64,000 nucleotides of DNA from Selaginella moellendorffii (lineage: Eukaryota; Streptophyta; Lycopodiopsida; Selaginellales; Selaginellaceae): positions 1,142,364 through 1,206,363 of the forward strand of contig NW_003314283.1 in the NCBI RefSeq assembly GCF_000143415.4, given 5' to 3'. The translations under genes and the position numbers were made by a program. A model generated the notes under the pieces. That model worked only from the letters and a program-made list of their open reading frames with translations. It did no database searches and had not been told where the DNA came from. This document shows, one piece after another, positions 34,387 through 45,816 of this stretch (its first letter is position 1; each line of letters starts with the position of its first letter).

Positions 34387-35616
34387 ATGGCCCCGGTCGC
34401 TTTCTCTTGCACACTGATGGATGGGCGTGGACGATTCGCACGGCACGCTCACGCTTCTGGCTCTTTCAGTGACAAGGTGGGATTTCTCTCTCCTTTGTCA
34501 GCGTTTTTGTTTCTAGGTGGAATCGAGCTTTTCCTCATCGTGTTTGCTCTCCAGGCGATGAACTACGACCAAGTGAAGCTCCGAGATGGGAGGTGTCTGG
34601 CCTACAAAGAATTCGGGGTCGACAGGAACTCGGCGAGATTCAAGGTGGTGGTCATTCATGGGCTTGGCAGTTCTCGCGACGCTCTTTTCCCGTGCTCACA
34701 GGTACGTAGTAGAGAGAATCCTTCCCTTTCGCAAGTTTGGCTAGCCTACTCGATCGCAGGAGCTTGCGGACGAGCTGGGACTTTACATGGTCGGATTCGA
34801 TCGAGCTGGCTATGGACACAGCGACCCTTTTCCGCAAAGATCTGTGAAGTCCGAAGCGCTCGACATCCAGGATTTGGCAGACCAGCTTCAACTCGGTGCG
34901 AAGTTCCACATCATAGCAATCTCGATTGGTGGCTACTCGGCATGGTCGTGTCTCAAATACATTCCACACAGGTACATCATCTCTTCTTTTCAAGCTCTCT
35001 CTCCTTCGCACTCAATCCTTTCTTTCTCTCCCAGGATTGCTGGAGCGGCACTTGTTGCTCCAGCCATCAACTACTGGTGGCCGTGCTTGCCACCATCTCT
35101 TTCTCACCAGGCTTTCAGCGCTCGATCGTTTCTAGACAAGTGTGGCCTTCGACTGGCTCACTACTTCCCCGGCCTCTACACCTGGTGGAGCAGCCAGAGA
35201 TGGCTAGAACCCGGCATTTCCAGGCTCGACAAGGTGGACCAGACCATCCTGGCCAGTCCCAGCATCCTCAAGGCAAGAAAAAAAACTCTTTTTTTCTCCT
35301 TCGCTTGATCGTTCTCTCGATTTCTCAGCACCGAAGCCAAGCCCAACGCCAGGGAGCCCAGGAATCCACCGCGAGAGACATCCTCGTCCAGTTTGCGAGC
35401 TGGGAATTCGATCCAAGCCAGGTGGAGCAGCCGGGAGAGGGAATTCGCGTGGATATCTGGCAGGGCGATCGAGATTACTTGGTTCCGGCGCTCCTCCAGC
35501 GTTGCATCCACGAAAGATTGCCCTGGACCGGCTATCACGAGCTCCCAGAAATGGGCCACTTGTTCTTCCTCCTCCCGGGGCGTGGCGAGGAGATTATCCG
35601 CACGCTGCTAATCTAA
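34387..35616 (+). CDS. Alpha/beta-hydrolase family protein
   Basis: Five exons (34387-34476, 34555-34701, 34760-34971, 35035-35272, 35329-35616) encode 324 residues. Seen are the oxyanion HGLGSSRD, strand motif VGFDRAGYGHSDPFP, the nucleophile elbow AISIGGYS, the acid in WQGDRDYLVP and the catalytic His in EMGHLF. It belongs to the plant group whose domain starts KLRDGRCLAYKEFG; substrates are unknown, esters or lipids being usual. The elbow has Ala where GxSxG has its first Gly. The fourth intron is GC-AG (CTCAAG|GCAAGA). The first exon (30 residues) is in frame, but translation might instead begin at ATG 34558. The gene lies close behind the small membrane-protein gene. Confidence 0.85.
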   Translation: MAPVAFSCTLMDGRGRFARHAHASGSFSDKVGFLSPLSAFLFLGGIELFLIVFALQAMNYDQVKLRDGRCLAYKEFGVDRNSARFKVVVIHGLGSSRDALFPCSQVRSRENPSLSQVWLAYSIAGACGRAGTLHGRIRSSWLWTQRPFSAKICEVRSARHPGFGRPASTRCEVPHHSNLDWWLLGMVVSQIHSTQVHHLFFSSSLSFALNPFFLSQDCWSGTCCSSHQLLVAVLATISFSPGFQRSIVSRQVWPSTGSLLPRPLHLVEQPEMARTRHFQARQGGPDHPGQSQHPQGKKKNSFFLLRLIVLSISQHRSQAQRQGAQESTARDILVQFASWEFDPSQVEQPGEGIRVDIWQGDRDYLVPALLQRCIHERLPWTGYHELPEMGHLFFLLPGRGEEIIRTLLI

Positions 35617-36038
35617 CCACGCGTATTATTCTAATCTGATCTCGTTTAGTCTAAACTTGTATTAAGACAAGATTAGTTTTTAAAGTAATATTGATTAGTT
35701 TAAAATTACATAATATTGTTTACTCTAAAATTGGTTACGATAGTGACAAGTGGCGAGAATCCTACCGTGAAAATAAAACTGCCACGTGGAGTGTGGCCTG
35801 CCGCGCGATTTGAATTATATGTGGTTTAGGTTAGAAAGAACACGAAGAACACCTGAGCGGGGCCATGGCGTACGGGTATGACCTCGCGCTCGCGCTCTTT
35901 CTCGCGATGCGTGATTCCAGGTAGCACACAGGGAAGAAAGATTCGTCTACATGGGAAGATCGAGGCAGCGTTGCGGGGATAGATCCCTACCGGGCAGGAG
36001 CTGGGGCTGGATTTCGCCGTGAGCGCTGGAAGAATCCA
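35617..36038. other. Intergenic between hydrolase and GT29 genes
   Basis: An AT-rich 3' part of the hydrolase gene passes into the GC-rich leader of the next gene. GCCACGTGGAG (35781-35791) contains a CACGTG G-box. No gene seen. Confidence 0.5.
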
Positions 36039-37490
36039 ATGTGCGCGGCCAGATTATCGATCAAGGGAGCGGCGGCATCGTCGTGTTCTCCAGATCAGGG
36101 AAAGCCGCTCCTACTGCCGCCTTCTTCCGGCTCGCATCATCGCCGGGAGAGATTCAAGATCCTCGCGGCCGCGGGAATCAGCGCCTTCTTGCTGCTGTCG
36201 CTCACATTCTCCCCTCTCTGGAGCCTCCACGCCAGGCATCGCCCCATCCTCTCGCGGACGAGCTCTTCCATTTCCTCCTCCGCCGCGACGACGCAGCAGC
36301 CCCGGCGCTCGTACGATGTGCTCCACTACACCGCACTGGAGGCCAGCGATGGCGACGAGAGGGATAGAATCCGGCAGCTCCTGGACGAGCGATCGTCGGC
36401 CAAGTACTACTGGCACCACGGGCGGGGCGGGCGTGGCAGGGTGGAGCTGGAGCACAGCGATGGCTACGAGCGGCGCCGCCCCACTCCCATCCGGAGGCTG
36501 CGAGATCGTCGGTGGACGCCGGATCTCTCCAATCCCAGGTACGCTCCCTACACCGGAGAATTCCGCCAGATGCTCCAGAGCTGGGCTCGCCGCAAGCGCT
36601 ACGATCCAGAGATCATGGCCGAGCTCCTTCCAGCGATCAAAGAGCCCATCGACCGCCACTACAAGAACTTATCCACCACCACCACCACCGAGGACGAACT
36701 AGTGATCCAAGAGCAAGCCCACCATCGCCACCACCACCATCACACCAAGGAGGATGACCGAGAAGGACACTTTGGCGACCAAAGAAGATCATCATCGCCA
36801 TCGCCATCACCATACCCGACGTGTGCCGTGGTTGGAAACAGCGGCGTCCTCCTCAACCGGACTTACGGCGCGCTCATCGACAGCTACCAGATGGTGATGC
36901 GCCTCAACAACGCAAAGGTGGCGGGCTTCGAGCGCTGGGTGGGATCCAAGACCACCATCTCCTTCGTCAACAGCAACATCGTCCACTCGTGCGCTCGCCG
37001 CCACCGCTGCTCCTGCCCCTCCTACGGCGACGCCGTCCCCACCGTCTCCTACGTCTGCCAAGTTGCGCACTTCCTCGACTTGGCCTACTGCCGCGCGCAT
37101 CGCCGAGCTCCGCTGCTCGTCACCGATCCCCGCTTCGACAGCCTCGCCACCCGGATCGTCCGCTACTACTCGCTCCGCCACTTCTTCCACACCACCGGGA
37201 GATCTTACGACGACTGGAACAAGCTCCACGACGGGACGCTCTTCCACTACTCGTCCGGGATGCAAGCGGTGATGCTGGCGCTGGGGATCTGCGACGAGGT
37301 GGGCCTGTTTGGATTCGGGAAGCTGTCCAATTCCACTCACCACTATCATACCAACCAGAGGACCGAGCTCGCGCTTCACGACTACGAGGCCGAGTATATC
37401 TTATACCGTGATCTCGTCCATCGCCCAGGTATGGTTCCTTTTCTTAATGAGTCTGGCCTGGCGGTTCCTCCTGTGAAGATCTTCCTCTGA
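36039..37490 (+). CDS. Sialyltransferase-like Golgi glycosyltransferase (GT29)
   Basis: An intronless 483-residue type II membrane protein. A short cytosolic part is followed by one membrane anchor (about 41-60), a low-complexity stem, and a GT29 catalytic domain. The L-sialylmotif begins CAVVGNSGVLL (residue 262), the S-motif SSGMQAVMLALGICDEVG (405), motif III HYHTN (about 435) and the VS-motif HDYEAEY (447). It corresponds to the plant SIA1/SIA2 proteins, which act in the Golgi. Plants lack sialic acid in ordinary glycans, and a pectin side-chain sugar such as Kdo or Dha has been proposed as substrate. A HHRHHHHH run lies in the stem. The ATG is the first in a GC-rich leader. It converges on NRPB11, with 159 bp between stops. 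Confidence 0.92.
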   Translation: MCAARLSIKGAAASSCSPDQGKPLLLPPSSGSHHRRERFKILAAAGISAFLLLSLTFSPLWSLHARHRPILSRTSSSISSSAATTQQPRRSYDVLHYTALEASDGDERDRIRQLLDERSSAKYYWHHGRGGRGRVELEHSDGYERRRPTPIRRLRDRRWTPDLSNPRYAPYTGEFRQMLQSWARRKRYDPEIMAELLPAIKEPIDRHYKNLSTTTTTEDELVIQEQAHHRHHHHHTKEDDREGHFGDQRRSSSPSPSPYPTCAVVGNSGVLLNRTYGALIDSYQMVMRLNNAKVAGFERWVGSKTTISFVNSNIVHSCARRHRCSCPSYGDAVPTVSYVCQVAHFLDLAYCRAHRRAPLLVTDPRFDSLATRIVRYYSLRHFFHTTGRSYDDWNKLHDGTLFHYSSGMQAVMLALGICDEVGLFGFGKLSNSTHHYHTNQRTELALHDYEAEYILYRDLVHRPGMVPFLNESGLAVPPVKIFL

Positions 37491-37649
37491 GAAACTCAAA
37501 CACACTTTTTTTTCGTTCTTCTCCTGTTTCTTAGGAAGAAAAAGAGAGATCTTTCATCTTTTACCTGTACATTTTGCTCTTACGAAGAAAAAGTTTCCAT
37601 TCTTTTTTTTTCTTGAGTTTTCGTAGCGTTTTGGAAGATCGATCGAAGC

Positions 37650-38326
37650 TCAGTAGTAGTCCGTCTGCCTTTGTGCTACTTCGCTCTGCAAAATTCGTTA
37701 TTCGTTTGATCGACTGGAAACAAAGTATCGATTTTTCTTTCACAAACCTCGAATGCTCTCTTGAGATGCTCCAGCTCCTTGTCCAGGTCGCTGAGGGCCA
37801 GGTTGTACGCTTGAATCGGTGACGACTGGCTGGTGGTTTGCACCTATGGATCGATCAAAGTTTCATCCATCAGTGCTTAGAAGAAAACATGATGGAAAAA
37901 AGAGAAGCTTTCACCTTGACAATGATCTTGTATTGCAATGGATGTGGTAGCTTGTATCCAGCAAACAAAACATTGGGATCGCGGTGTAGCTGCCTGAAAG
38001 CCAAAGAAAAAAAAAGAAGAATCACTCCAGGAAGCTAAACAAAAGAGAGGATTTGATTTTCTAGCTTACATGCGGACAACGTTTCCAACAGTGTGATCTT
38101 CTCGCTGAATGGTGAAAGCGCCGGCATTCATTACCTTCATATCCCTCTCATACGCAACCCTACGCGCGATCAAGAGAAAAAAGAAAAATAAGAGAAAGGA
38201 CTTTTGAGCAGCCACGGCACTGGAAATCATCGCGCGCGCGGGCGCCCGCAATGCCGTAACATCCACAACTTACTTCTTGGTGCCCTCGGGAACGACGAAG
38301 CGCTCATAGCGATCCGGCGCGTTCAT
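37650..38326 (-). CDS. NRPB11: RNA polymerase II subunit RPB11 (NRPB11)
   Basis: Five exons (38274-38326, 38070-38159, 37915-37993, 37748-37843, 37650-37685) encode 117 residues, the usual plant length. The protein reads [52 protein letters not shown], then the C-terminal helix [17 protein letters not shown]11 pairs with RPB3 in an alpha-like heterodimer that starts assembly of RNA polymerase II in the nucleus. The short last exon (12 codons including stop) ends in DYY. Introns are 47-110 bp. A telo-box (TTTAGGGTTT, 38361-38370) lies about 35 bp upstream of the ATG on the transcribed side. Confidence 0.96.
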
Positions 38327-38854
38327 GGCGTCAAAAGAGAAGAAAGAAGAAAAACCCAACTTTAGGGTTTATGGGTTCCCTCGCTTCGGGGGTTCGAATC
38401 CTTTTCATCGCGATTTCCTCGCGCAAAATGCATGACACCACGAAAATCTCCACCACCGATTCCTTGCCGGCACCGAAATCGTGAAACCCAAACATCGATC
38501 GATCGAAAGAGCTGCCCAAGAACCCTAAAATCACAGCACACGCGTTCTTGGATCTCCCCTGTTTCTATTCTTTCAAAAGTAGGTACCAGCACTGTAAGTA
38601 CACTACATTGCTTTGGAAAATAAAGAGAGAAAAAAAAACCACAGTGATTCTTTCCTTGCTCGTCCTTTACATTGTGTTCTTTGGATCGGTCGATCGCTCC
38701 CTGTTTCGTTCTTGGCCCTCTCTCTCGATCGATCGATCGATCCAGAGGAGAAGAAGAAGAGTGTTGCTAGGAATTGTGATGAATCAAATCAAAACCACCA
38801 AAGCCCAGCCATGGATCATGCTCGCGGGCGCGCGCGCGCGAGACAGAGAGAGGC
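38327..38854. other. Between NRPB11 start and the MYB44-type stop
   Basis: It contains the NRPB11 leader/promoter with telo-box and the 3' region of the MYB gene. A (CGAT)n run lies at about 38727-38741. No gene seen. Confidence 0.5.
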
Positions 38855-40333
38855 TCAGTGCCGCGTTGGAACGAACGCGAGGTGCTGGAGATGGTGGTGG
38901 TGGTGGTGGTGGTGTTGATGCGGGTGGATCGATCCACCGCCAAAGAAATCGTGCTGCTGGTGATGGCGCTGGAGCTGCGATGCTCGCGGATCAAACAATC
39001 CAAATTTCCCGGCCGCCAGCGCCGCCGCCACCGCGGTGGGCGACGATCCGGAGGAGCAAGACGAGAGCGGCGGCGAGGAGGCCGCCGCCGCCGCTACTCC
39101 CGCCGCCAGCGGCGATCCAGCGCCGCCACCGCTAGCGGCGGCGGCAGCGGCCGCCATGTAGCGCTGGACCTCCTTGGCTACCATGTCCTTCATCATCCCC
39201 AAGAGCCCATTGTTGCCACCATTGCCAGGAGGAGGAGAAGGAGCTCCTCCATCCAATCCTCCATCCAATCGCCCTTGCCGGGGCTGGAAGATCGGCGCGA
39301 GCGCTTGCGCCACCGCCGCCCGGATCGCGGCGCTCATCAATTCCACCGCGTCCTCGGCCCGGACGTAGCCGCTGGGCACGAACGCCGGGGCGGCATTCTG
39401 GAAGGAGGAAGGAGGAGGAGTGCTTGGCGGCGGCGGCGGAGGAGGAGCTGGAGCTCCAGGCTTGCTCGATTCCATGGTCGCCGCTGGGATTTGCCCCGGG
39501 AGAGAAAGGCTGAGCGATGTGAGTGGATCCGCCGCGCCGCCGGTGTTGGAGCTGGATTCCTCGCATGGATTGTAGCTGGCAAACGCGGACGCGCGGGGCA
39601 GGGGCTTGAAGATCCCATTGGCGGCAGCGGCGGCGGTGGTGGTGGTGGTGGCGGCGGTGGCGGTGGTGGTGGTGCTCGTGGTCGTGTTCTTGGGCGACAG
39701 CGCGTCCCCAAAATTCATCCTTTTCAAGCTCCGCGAATCCACCTCCCAATTGCTGCCATCCTCGTCGTCGTTGGACATGTCATTGCTGCTGCGCTTGAAG
39801 CTCGAGATCTCCTCCTCGTCGCTGTTCTTGACGAACTGGTGGATCTGGTGGTGCTGGCGATGATTGGCGTTCTCGTGCTCCATGCCGGCGGTGGCGGTGG
39901 CGGTAGCGTGGCTCTTCTCGCCACCGCTACCACCGCCACTGGCACAGCAGCGCCGCCGGAGAGTGGAGTTCCAGTGGTTCTTGATCGCGTTGTCTGTTCT
40001 TCCGGGCAAGAGGCGCGCGATGGTCGCCCACTTGTTCCCGTGCTGCGAATGCGCCTTGATGATGGTGGCGTCCTCGGCGGCGGTGAAGGGGCGGTGCTCC
40101 ACCTGGGGGCTCAGCTGGTTGCACCACCGCAGCCGGCACGATTTGCCCGATCGCCCAGCAATCCCCTTGCTGATGAGCGACCAATTCCTCGCGCCATACT
40201 TGTCCACCAGCTTCTGGAGCGCCGCGTCCTCCTCGGGGCTCCACGGCCCCTTGATCCTGTCCAGCTCCTCCGCCGATGCTCCGCCACTCCCACCACCGCT
40301 CTTGCCAAGCGCCATCGTGCACATCGCTCGCAT
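38855..40333 (-). CDS. R2R3-MYB transcription factor, subgroup 22 (MYB44/70/73/77) type
   Basis: Intronless, 492 residues, as usual for this subgroup. R2 (about 26-75) begins [19 protein letters not shown] and R3 (about 77-126) contains [44 protein letters not shown]. Farther on, [10 protein letters not shown] matches the LxLxLPG motif of subgroup 22, a repressor-type element. Flowering-plant homologues act in ABA, auxin and stress responses. The protein is longer than the roughly 300 residues of flowering-plant members because of Gly, Ser, Ala, Pro and His runs (HHHHHHHH near the C-terminus). Three in-frame ATGs occur in the first seven codons; I took the outermost. A telo-box lies at 40495-40506 and a TGACGTCA at 40679-40686 upstream. 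Confidence 0.93.
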   Translation of the reverse strand: MRAMCTMALGKSGGGSGGASAEELDRIKGPWSPEEDAALQKLVDKYGARNWSLISKGIAGRSGKSCRLRWCNQLSPQVEHRPFTAAEDATIIKAHSQHGNKWATIARLLPGRTDNAIKNHWNSTLRRRCCASGGGSGGEKSHATATATAGMEHENANHRQHHQIHQFVKNSDEEEISSFKRSSNDMSNDDEDGSNWEVDSRSLKRMNFGDALSPKNTTTSTTTTATAATTTTTAAAAANGIFKPLPRASAFASYNPCEESSSNTGGAADPLTSLSLSLPGQIPAATMESSKPGAPAPPPPPPPSTPPPSSFQNAAPAFVPSGYVRAEDAVELMSAAIRAAVAQALAPIFQPRQGRLDGGLDGGAPSPPPGNGGNNGLLGMMKDMVAKEVQRYMAAAAAAASGGGAGSPLAAGVAAAAASSPPLSSCSSGSSPTAVAAALAAGKFGLFDPRASQLQRHHQQHDFFGGGSIHPHQHHHHHHHHLQHLAFVPTRH

Positions 40334-43300
40334 CTACGCAAATCTCCCCCGAAATACCGCTCGATTCAGCCGATGCGCGCCAAGAATCCCAGGATTCTTG
40401 CCCAGAACAATGGCGCCATTGATCGAATCGATCCGATCGAGCTGGAATCGTCGCTTGGATCGAGAGAGGAGAAGAGAGAAGAGGAGCGCTGCCCAAAAAC
40501 CCTAAACTCAAGAACAAAAAGAGTGAAGCTCAAGGCACACACACACACCCTCTCTCTCTCGCCCCTACATATGGCCACAACGGCCAATGGCCATGGCCAT
40601 AATAACCATAACGCAAACTCTAACCACCACTCCACATCATGCCATACATGCCATGGTCCCCCATGGCATCAGCAACCATGACGTCAGGCGCCCTCCATTT
40701 GCATACGCATACACAGTACTGCTGACTGGGCGCACGCGGCCGTACGCAGCCGCCAGAGCCCTACGTGTTGACGTGTCGCGCAGAGGCTGGAGAGGAATCG
40801 CCCGCTTGTGGCCCATGGCCACTCCCCTGTACGGCTCGGCCCACCAAACGGATAAGACCGGCCAGGGGTTAACGTCGGAAAACAGGCCCCAATTTTCCCG
40901 GCCGGCGAACTTGTCGCTTGGCCGCCAGCCGAGCCGGCTGCAGCCAATGCAGCCTGGATCGGCCGGTCGGCCGGTCGGGGGTGCCGGCAAAATTTCCCGG
41001 CCGCCGGGAACTTGATTTTTACTACTAACCTTCTATTTCTCTTTTCTCCCTTTTTTGTAACAACGGAACAATACAAATAACCGCTGTGCCACCCAGAGAT
41101 GGGCTTCTTCTTGCTTTTGTTTGCCAATCATGAGCCTAGCTTCCGGAGACATCCTCCCACGCCATCAACATGTTGGAGATGGGTGACAAGGGAACCAAAT
41201 GTAGGGCCGCCTCCTTTTCCTTTCGCGCTGGGGCCTCCCCTTTCCTCTTTCCTCCTGTGAGTGACAAAAACCACCACCACCACCACCACCACCAGACCTA
41301 GTGCCAAAACAAAGCCTCGCAAAAAACAATGCCCAAGATACCCCTGGCAAAGCAAGACCCCACGGCCAATCCCAATTTGCCCAGTTAGGGCAAAAGTATA
41401 TTTGTTTATGGTTTCTCGGTTAAAGCCACTCCAGCCATGTTTGACAGAGACATGGATGCATCGAATGGGAAGAAAACCCTATTCTCTTTCACAACACACA
41501 CTCCATCACCTCATTATCATAAGGAATCCTTCAACTCCACACTCTTCTCCAGAAGTAGTATTCAGTGAAAGAGCATCAAAAAGTTACCACCACCGGGATC
41601 GTGGCATCTGTCTGTACTGTGGCTGTACACATACATGATAGACCAGTAGTGTATAAACGAATCAATCTTATATTTATACCACTCGCGCCTTAAGATATGT
41701 GCCTACGTACCCCAGCTTTTGCCCAACCAAGCCAAAAGATTCCTGCCCCTCATTCATTTCGATCATTTTCAAGGGCTTTTCTTTTTCGCTCTCGCATCGC
41801 TTAGAGGGACCTGACCGGACCCGGTCAAAATATCAATCTAGAAGGCAAAAAAACTGTATCGCCTTTAGCTGCTCTGCTCCCTAGGAATGATGCAATCCAT
41901 CTTTAATCGCCCAGAATCTTTTTTTAATTCCCTAAAGCTTTCCTCCACTTCGAAAGCCAAACCATGTTCCAATGTACAAACTATACAAAATCGTGAGATT
42001 AATTTCGTGACCCCGGCTTTAGTTTACGTGCAAGTTGCGCTACAAGCCAGCAATCATATCGCCGCTCTTTACTGGGATCCAGTAAGACAGGCTCGTGATT
42101 AGCGAGCGAGCGAGCGAGCGAGGGGATCAAAGGGAATCTTTTTTCTTTGTTTCACCGGTCAGTTCTTCGCTAGTGGTGTTAGGTCAATCAAGTGGTAAGA
42201 CACCAAGCTGGCTCTAGCTTGCAATGCAAGCGAGGAAACAAAACAAAATGCCCCCTGCGACCTTGGGATCCAAACTCAAGCCATACAAAGCATATAAAAT
42301 AAGGTGGTAACACGTGCAATGGCGATCGGGCATTTGCATGGCGCCCTAATTTGCAAACTCCAACAAGAGAAGAGAAAAATTTTGCCCGGTGCTCGCGCTG
42401 TGTCCGGCAGAATCAGACACAACCCACAAATGGTTAAAACTTAAAAGCAGCCCTAAAAAGCAACAGATTTAACGGCAAGCCGGTTAGCGATTTAACGTGC
42501 TAAAACGGTTTTTAAAACCGGGCGCCGGTTTTAACGGGCACAACTGGGGCCGGTCCAGCTAGAAATGCGGCCGCCCACGTGTCTAAATTGCCAGCCTGTG
42601 CGGCAGTTCACGTGAATAAAAAGTTAAATGCGCCACGCGTCCGGCCAACGGACGCTCCAGATGTGGAGAGCTAGCGGCACGTGGGCCGTTGGATCTGGGA
42701 GACAGCCTGGCCGTTAGAAGTGGGTGGTTTCGCTTTTTTTTTTTTTCTTTTTATCGCTTTCCACATGCCAGAAATGCGTTGACTGCGCCACTGACCGTGG
42801 ACCTGCCCCAACTACTTCGCCTTTGGGGATTAAAAAACCAGTAGAAATGATTTTTTTCGGCCAGTCCGTGTACGGCGGAATGGGACATGCGTACGGCAAC
42901 AAACGGGCCATAGTCCAATGGAACTTGGGTAACTTGGAACTCTGGAACTCCTGGCTGGCTCTGGATGTATGGGCCCTAGATTTTAAAACCACCTTTCGCG
43001 CGGTTTTAAAAAATTTATTTTGTCTCCCGATCTGATCTGCCAGATCCAAACCCAGTCGCTCCATCTCTCTCGAATTCTTGTTTTTCGACCAGGTGCACAC
43101 TTGTCTGGTGTTTGTCTCCGCGAATTATCGAGGAAAGGGGAGAAAAGGGCTGGGCGAGCGCTTAAAGAAACGCTTCCCAGCAGCCCATTCCATCCACGGG
43201 AGGAACAGATCCCGGTAAGCATCAACTTACGTGTGTAGGAAAACGATCGATCGCGGGATCGATCTGGACAAAAATGGACGCCAAACCGAGACAAAGAGAG

Positions 43301-44396
43301 AGAGAGTAAGAGGAGAAAAAATAGAGGCCAATGCATACAATGCAGTGTTAGACTCACTAACTTACGTGGGGGAGATTTTTGTAGCTTTGTTATGGTCTTG
43401 GAGGTTGTTACTTGCAACAACTTTACTCGACCAGGAAAAAATTTTCGTTTGTGTCGGCCACCATCTCTCCTCGTATGTTGAAACAAATCTTTGGCGTGTT
43501 ATAGGGTTCCACCACCACCTTTTCTTCCTTTCTAAAAACCCTAAAAGAGCGCATGCCCATTTTGTCGCCAAACATCACATTCACGTTTTATCCTTGCAGA
43601 TCCGCCCAGATCGCGGAATCAATGGTTGGTTGGGTGGGCCAGAGAGGCATAAGCGCAAGCCTCAAGCCCTAGCATTTCGCGGAAGCTTCCTCCGCGTGGA
43701 TCCAAGCTGGCGCTGACTTGACTTGACTGGCCTTGACGCCGCTGCCCGTCCAGGAACAGTGGACTGGTGGACTGGACCACAAACCTTTTCCTTATTTCTT
43801 GCTCCTCTCTCCGCGTAGCAGGGCTGTGGAGTAGCCAAAGAAAGTTATAGAGGTAGCGTCGTAGCTGCCAAGGGATGGAATGAAATCCAGTGGCAGTATC
43901 AGAAAAAGACGGTGGCGGGCGGGCGGGCGGGCAGTTGGTGGGTGGCGGTGACGTGCTCGTCCGCCCATTCCTTTGTGTGTGGGATGAGGTAAGATTTTGC
44001 GCATAAGGTGCGTGACGTCCACCTGTCTGTCCGTTTGATGCGATCCCCCTCGTCCGGCCGCCATAATTGAAGGACGGACGGATGGATCGATACAACAATG
44101 TTACAATAGCAACAGAAAAAAAAAAGAGGAAAGGAAAAAGAGAGAAAATAAAGTGAAAAAAAAGAAGTTGTGTTGATGAATTGAATCGAATTGAAGTGAT
44201 GTAAGTTTTCCACAAGTTGATTGATTGATCGATTGCCTTCAACGACCAGGACAGCATGAGGCAACTTATAAACTTTCAGACAGGTGCAAATTTTTTTTTC
44301 AAAAGCTTAAAACCGGTGGAATGTTCCCATGGGATATGCTCGCAACAGGGCATGGGCATGGCCCATTGCCCATGATTGCTATGCCTATGATGTCAG

Positions 44397-44410
44397 CATG
44401 CATGACGTCA
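44397..44410. promoter_or_regulatory. Overlapping RY repeat and TGACGTCA palindrome
   Basis: CATGCATG (44397-44404) overlaps TGACGTCA (44403-44410). RY elements bind B3 factors of the ABI3/FUS3 type, and TGACGTCA binds bZIP factors. The nearest starts are the MYB (40333, minus) and MBOAT (45817, plus) genes. Confidence 0.4.
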
Positions 44411-45394
44411 TGTCATCCCGGCCATGGATGAGGACAATGCCATGCATAGAGGATAACAACACTGCATGGTGGCGTGGCGTGTTTCTGTCCAGTGATTGAA
44501 AATACACCCAGGCAGTAAATGTGTGTGTGACTTCTCCAGCTAATCAACAGCTGGGGTCCGTTAGTTCTTCTATATATTTTTCTACCGGCAAGTTAGTTTA
44601 ACCTTCTACTTGGGTAAACCTTGTTTGTTTGTTTTGAAAAAAGCTCGCACGTCCGCGTCCGCGTGATTTAAGAATCGAATCGCTTGGCTTAGAAAATCTA
44701 GACATTGACTGATTATTTCTTAGCCCAAACACACAAGAGGCATGAAATGAAACTTGGTGGTGGAGGCCCCATTCTAATGTGAGGGGCAAAGGGGACATTC
44801 GAGCCATTGTTAAATTGGTCAGCTCACACGTCCAAAGCTCGCCACCTTTCTTTTTTACAAGGCTAGGGCTCCTCCTGTTAGTTTAAACCCCCGCATTTAA
44901 GCGAGTGTCGGTTGGGGAGCCAGTTGACAAAACAGAAAACCGAAAAAAGTGCGGGCGGGAAGGATGATGGGAAGTTTCGGTGCCTTTAAAATGTCTTCTT
45001 TTTTATCTTTTATACAAGGGCGTGTCACTTTCGTGATGAGAAACCAAGAGGGGGAGAAGTTCTTTGTCCAAATCTCACAGGCATCTTGATGACGTCCAAC
45101 TATCATATCGATATCCCAACGCTCTTTAGCTGCGCGATTTCTTTCGTGGCGCTCTATCTTCTGGGATGAGATGAGATGATCCTTCCAATCTCCTCCTATA
45201 ATTACGGCGATGTGAATATGGTCGTCAATCACGGCGCGAGAAATATCAACGATCCAGCTTGTCCCAGCCAAGATCAAGGGACCAAGGATTGAATGCTCGC
45301 CCCGGTCCAAATCACAATGAAAGTAAAGGGAAGGGGGAACGCCCTAGAAGAGTGCAAACAAAGGCGATTCGATGCTGATCTTGGAAGTTGACAT

Positions 45395-45520
45395 GACTGG
45401 AAAGCTCCACACACACGAATTTGTAGCGGGCGAGGATCGAACCCACGACTTCTTTCTTGCGAGTGGTGTTAGGCGGGACACCTGGATAGGAAAACAGTTA
45501 AATTACCAACCCGACAGGCG
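45395..45520 (-). repeat. tRNA-derived SINE-like segment
   Basis: The minus strand reads GGGTTGGTAATTTAACTG (A-box-like), then 60 nt later GTCGTGGGTTCGATCCTCGCCCGC (perfect B-box GGTTCGATCC). The spacing is wider than in a tRNA and no cloverleaf forms. A related stretch near 42165-42290 shares GTGGTGTTAGG and AGTGGTAAGACACC. This fits an old Pol III-driven retroposon head. Confidence 0.4.
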
Positions 45521-45804
45521 ACCAGACGCGGCTGCGAGACAGCCGTCCGATGGCTCCCTGTTAACGGTGGCAGTTAGATGTCTTTGCACGCAATTGACAA
45601 CCAGATAAAGCCCGTACCGCGAATATCCCGCGAAGATATCGCGGACAACTGTGTCTAACTGCCGGCTATCTAGGAGCATCCAACGGCCTCAGCGCCACCA
45701 CGCTTAAACAGAAGATCCGCTCCTACAATGGTGGTCAATAGCTTTGGTCAATGGTCATATATGGTCATATACAATGTAAAGTTAAAGAAGCGCCATTTTC
45801 ACTC

Positions 45805-45814
45805 AAAACCCTAG
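45805..45814 (+). promoter_or_regulatory. Telo-box just before the MBOAT start codon
   Basis: AAAACCCTAG ends 3 bp before the ATG at 45817. Confidence 0.5.
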
Positions 45815-45816
45815 GG

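Larger units (their letters stand above)
40334..45816. other. Long intergenic region without recognised gene
   Basis: About 5.5 kb. It includes the MYB leader with (AC)n and (CT)n runs (40538-40560), an (ACC)n run (41268-41295), a GAGC run (42101-42121) and a GCGG run (43915-43931). A CATG/CCATGG-rich stretch lies at 40590-40680 and another at 44320-44430. I examined both strands for coding frames and known plant miRNA sequences and found none. A SINE-like segment at 45395-45520 is listed separately. Open frames of 60-210 codons here have no recognisable domain. Confidence 0.6.

Noticed and set aside
36111-37379. Minus- and plus-strand ORFs overlapping the GT29 gene
   Set aside because: They are shadows of the GC-rich GT29 frame, which alone has sialylmotifs.
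38858-40681. A 607-codon plus-strand ORF antisense to the MYB44-type gene
   Set aside because: It is Arg/Gly-rich, lies exactly opposite the conserved MYB coding frame and results from the GC-rich codon use there.
43619-44264. A 212-codon minus-strand ORF in the long intergenic region
   Set aside because: It has no recognisable motif, crosses GCGGG and A-rich runs and has no neighbouring exon evidence.
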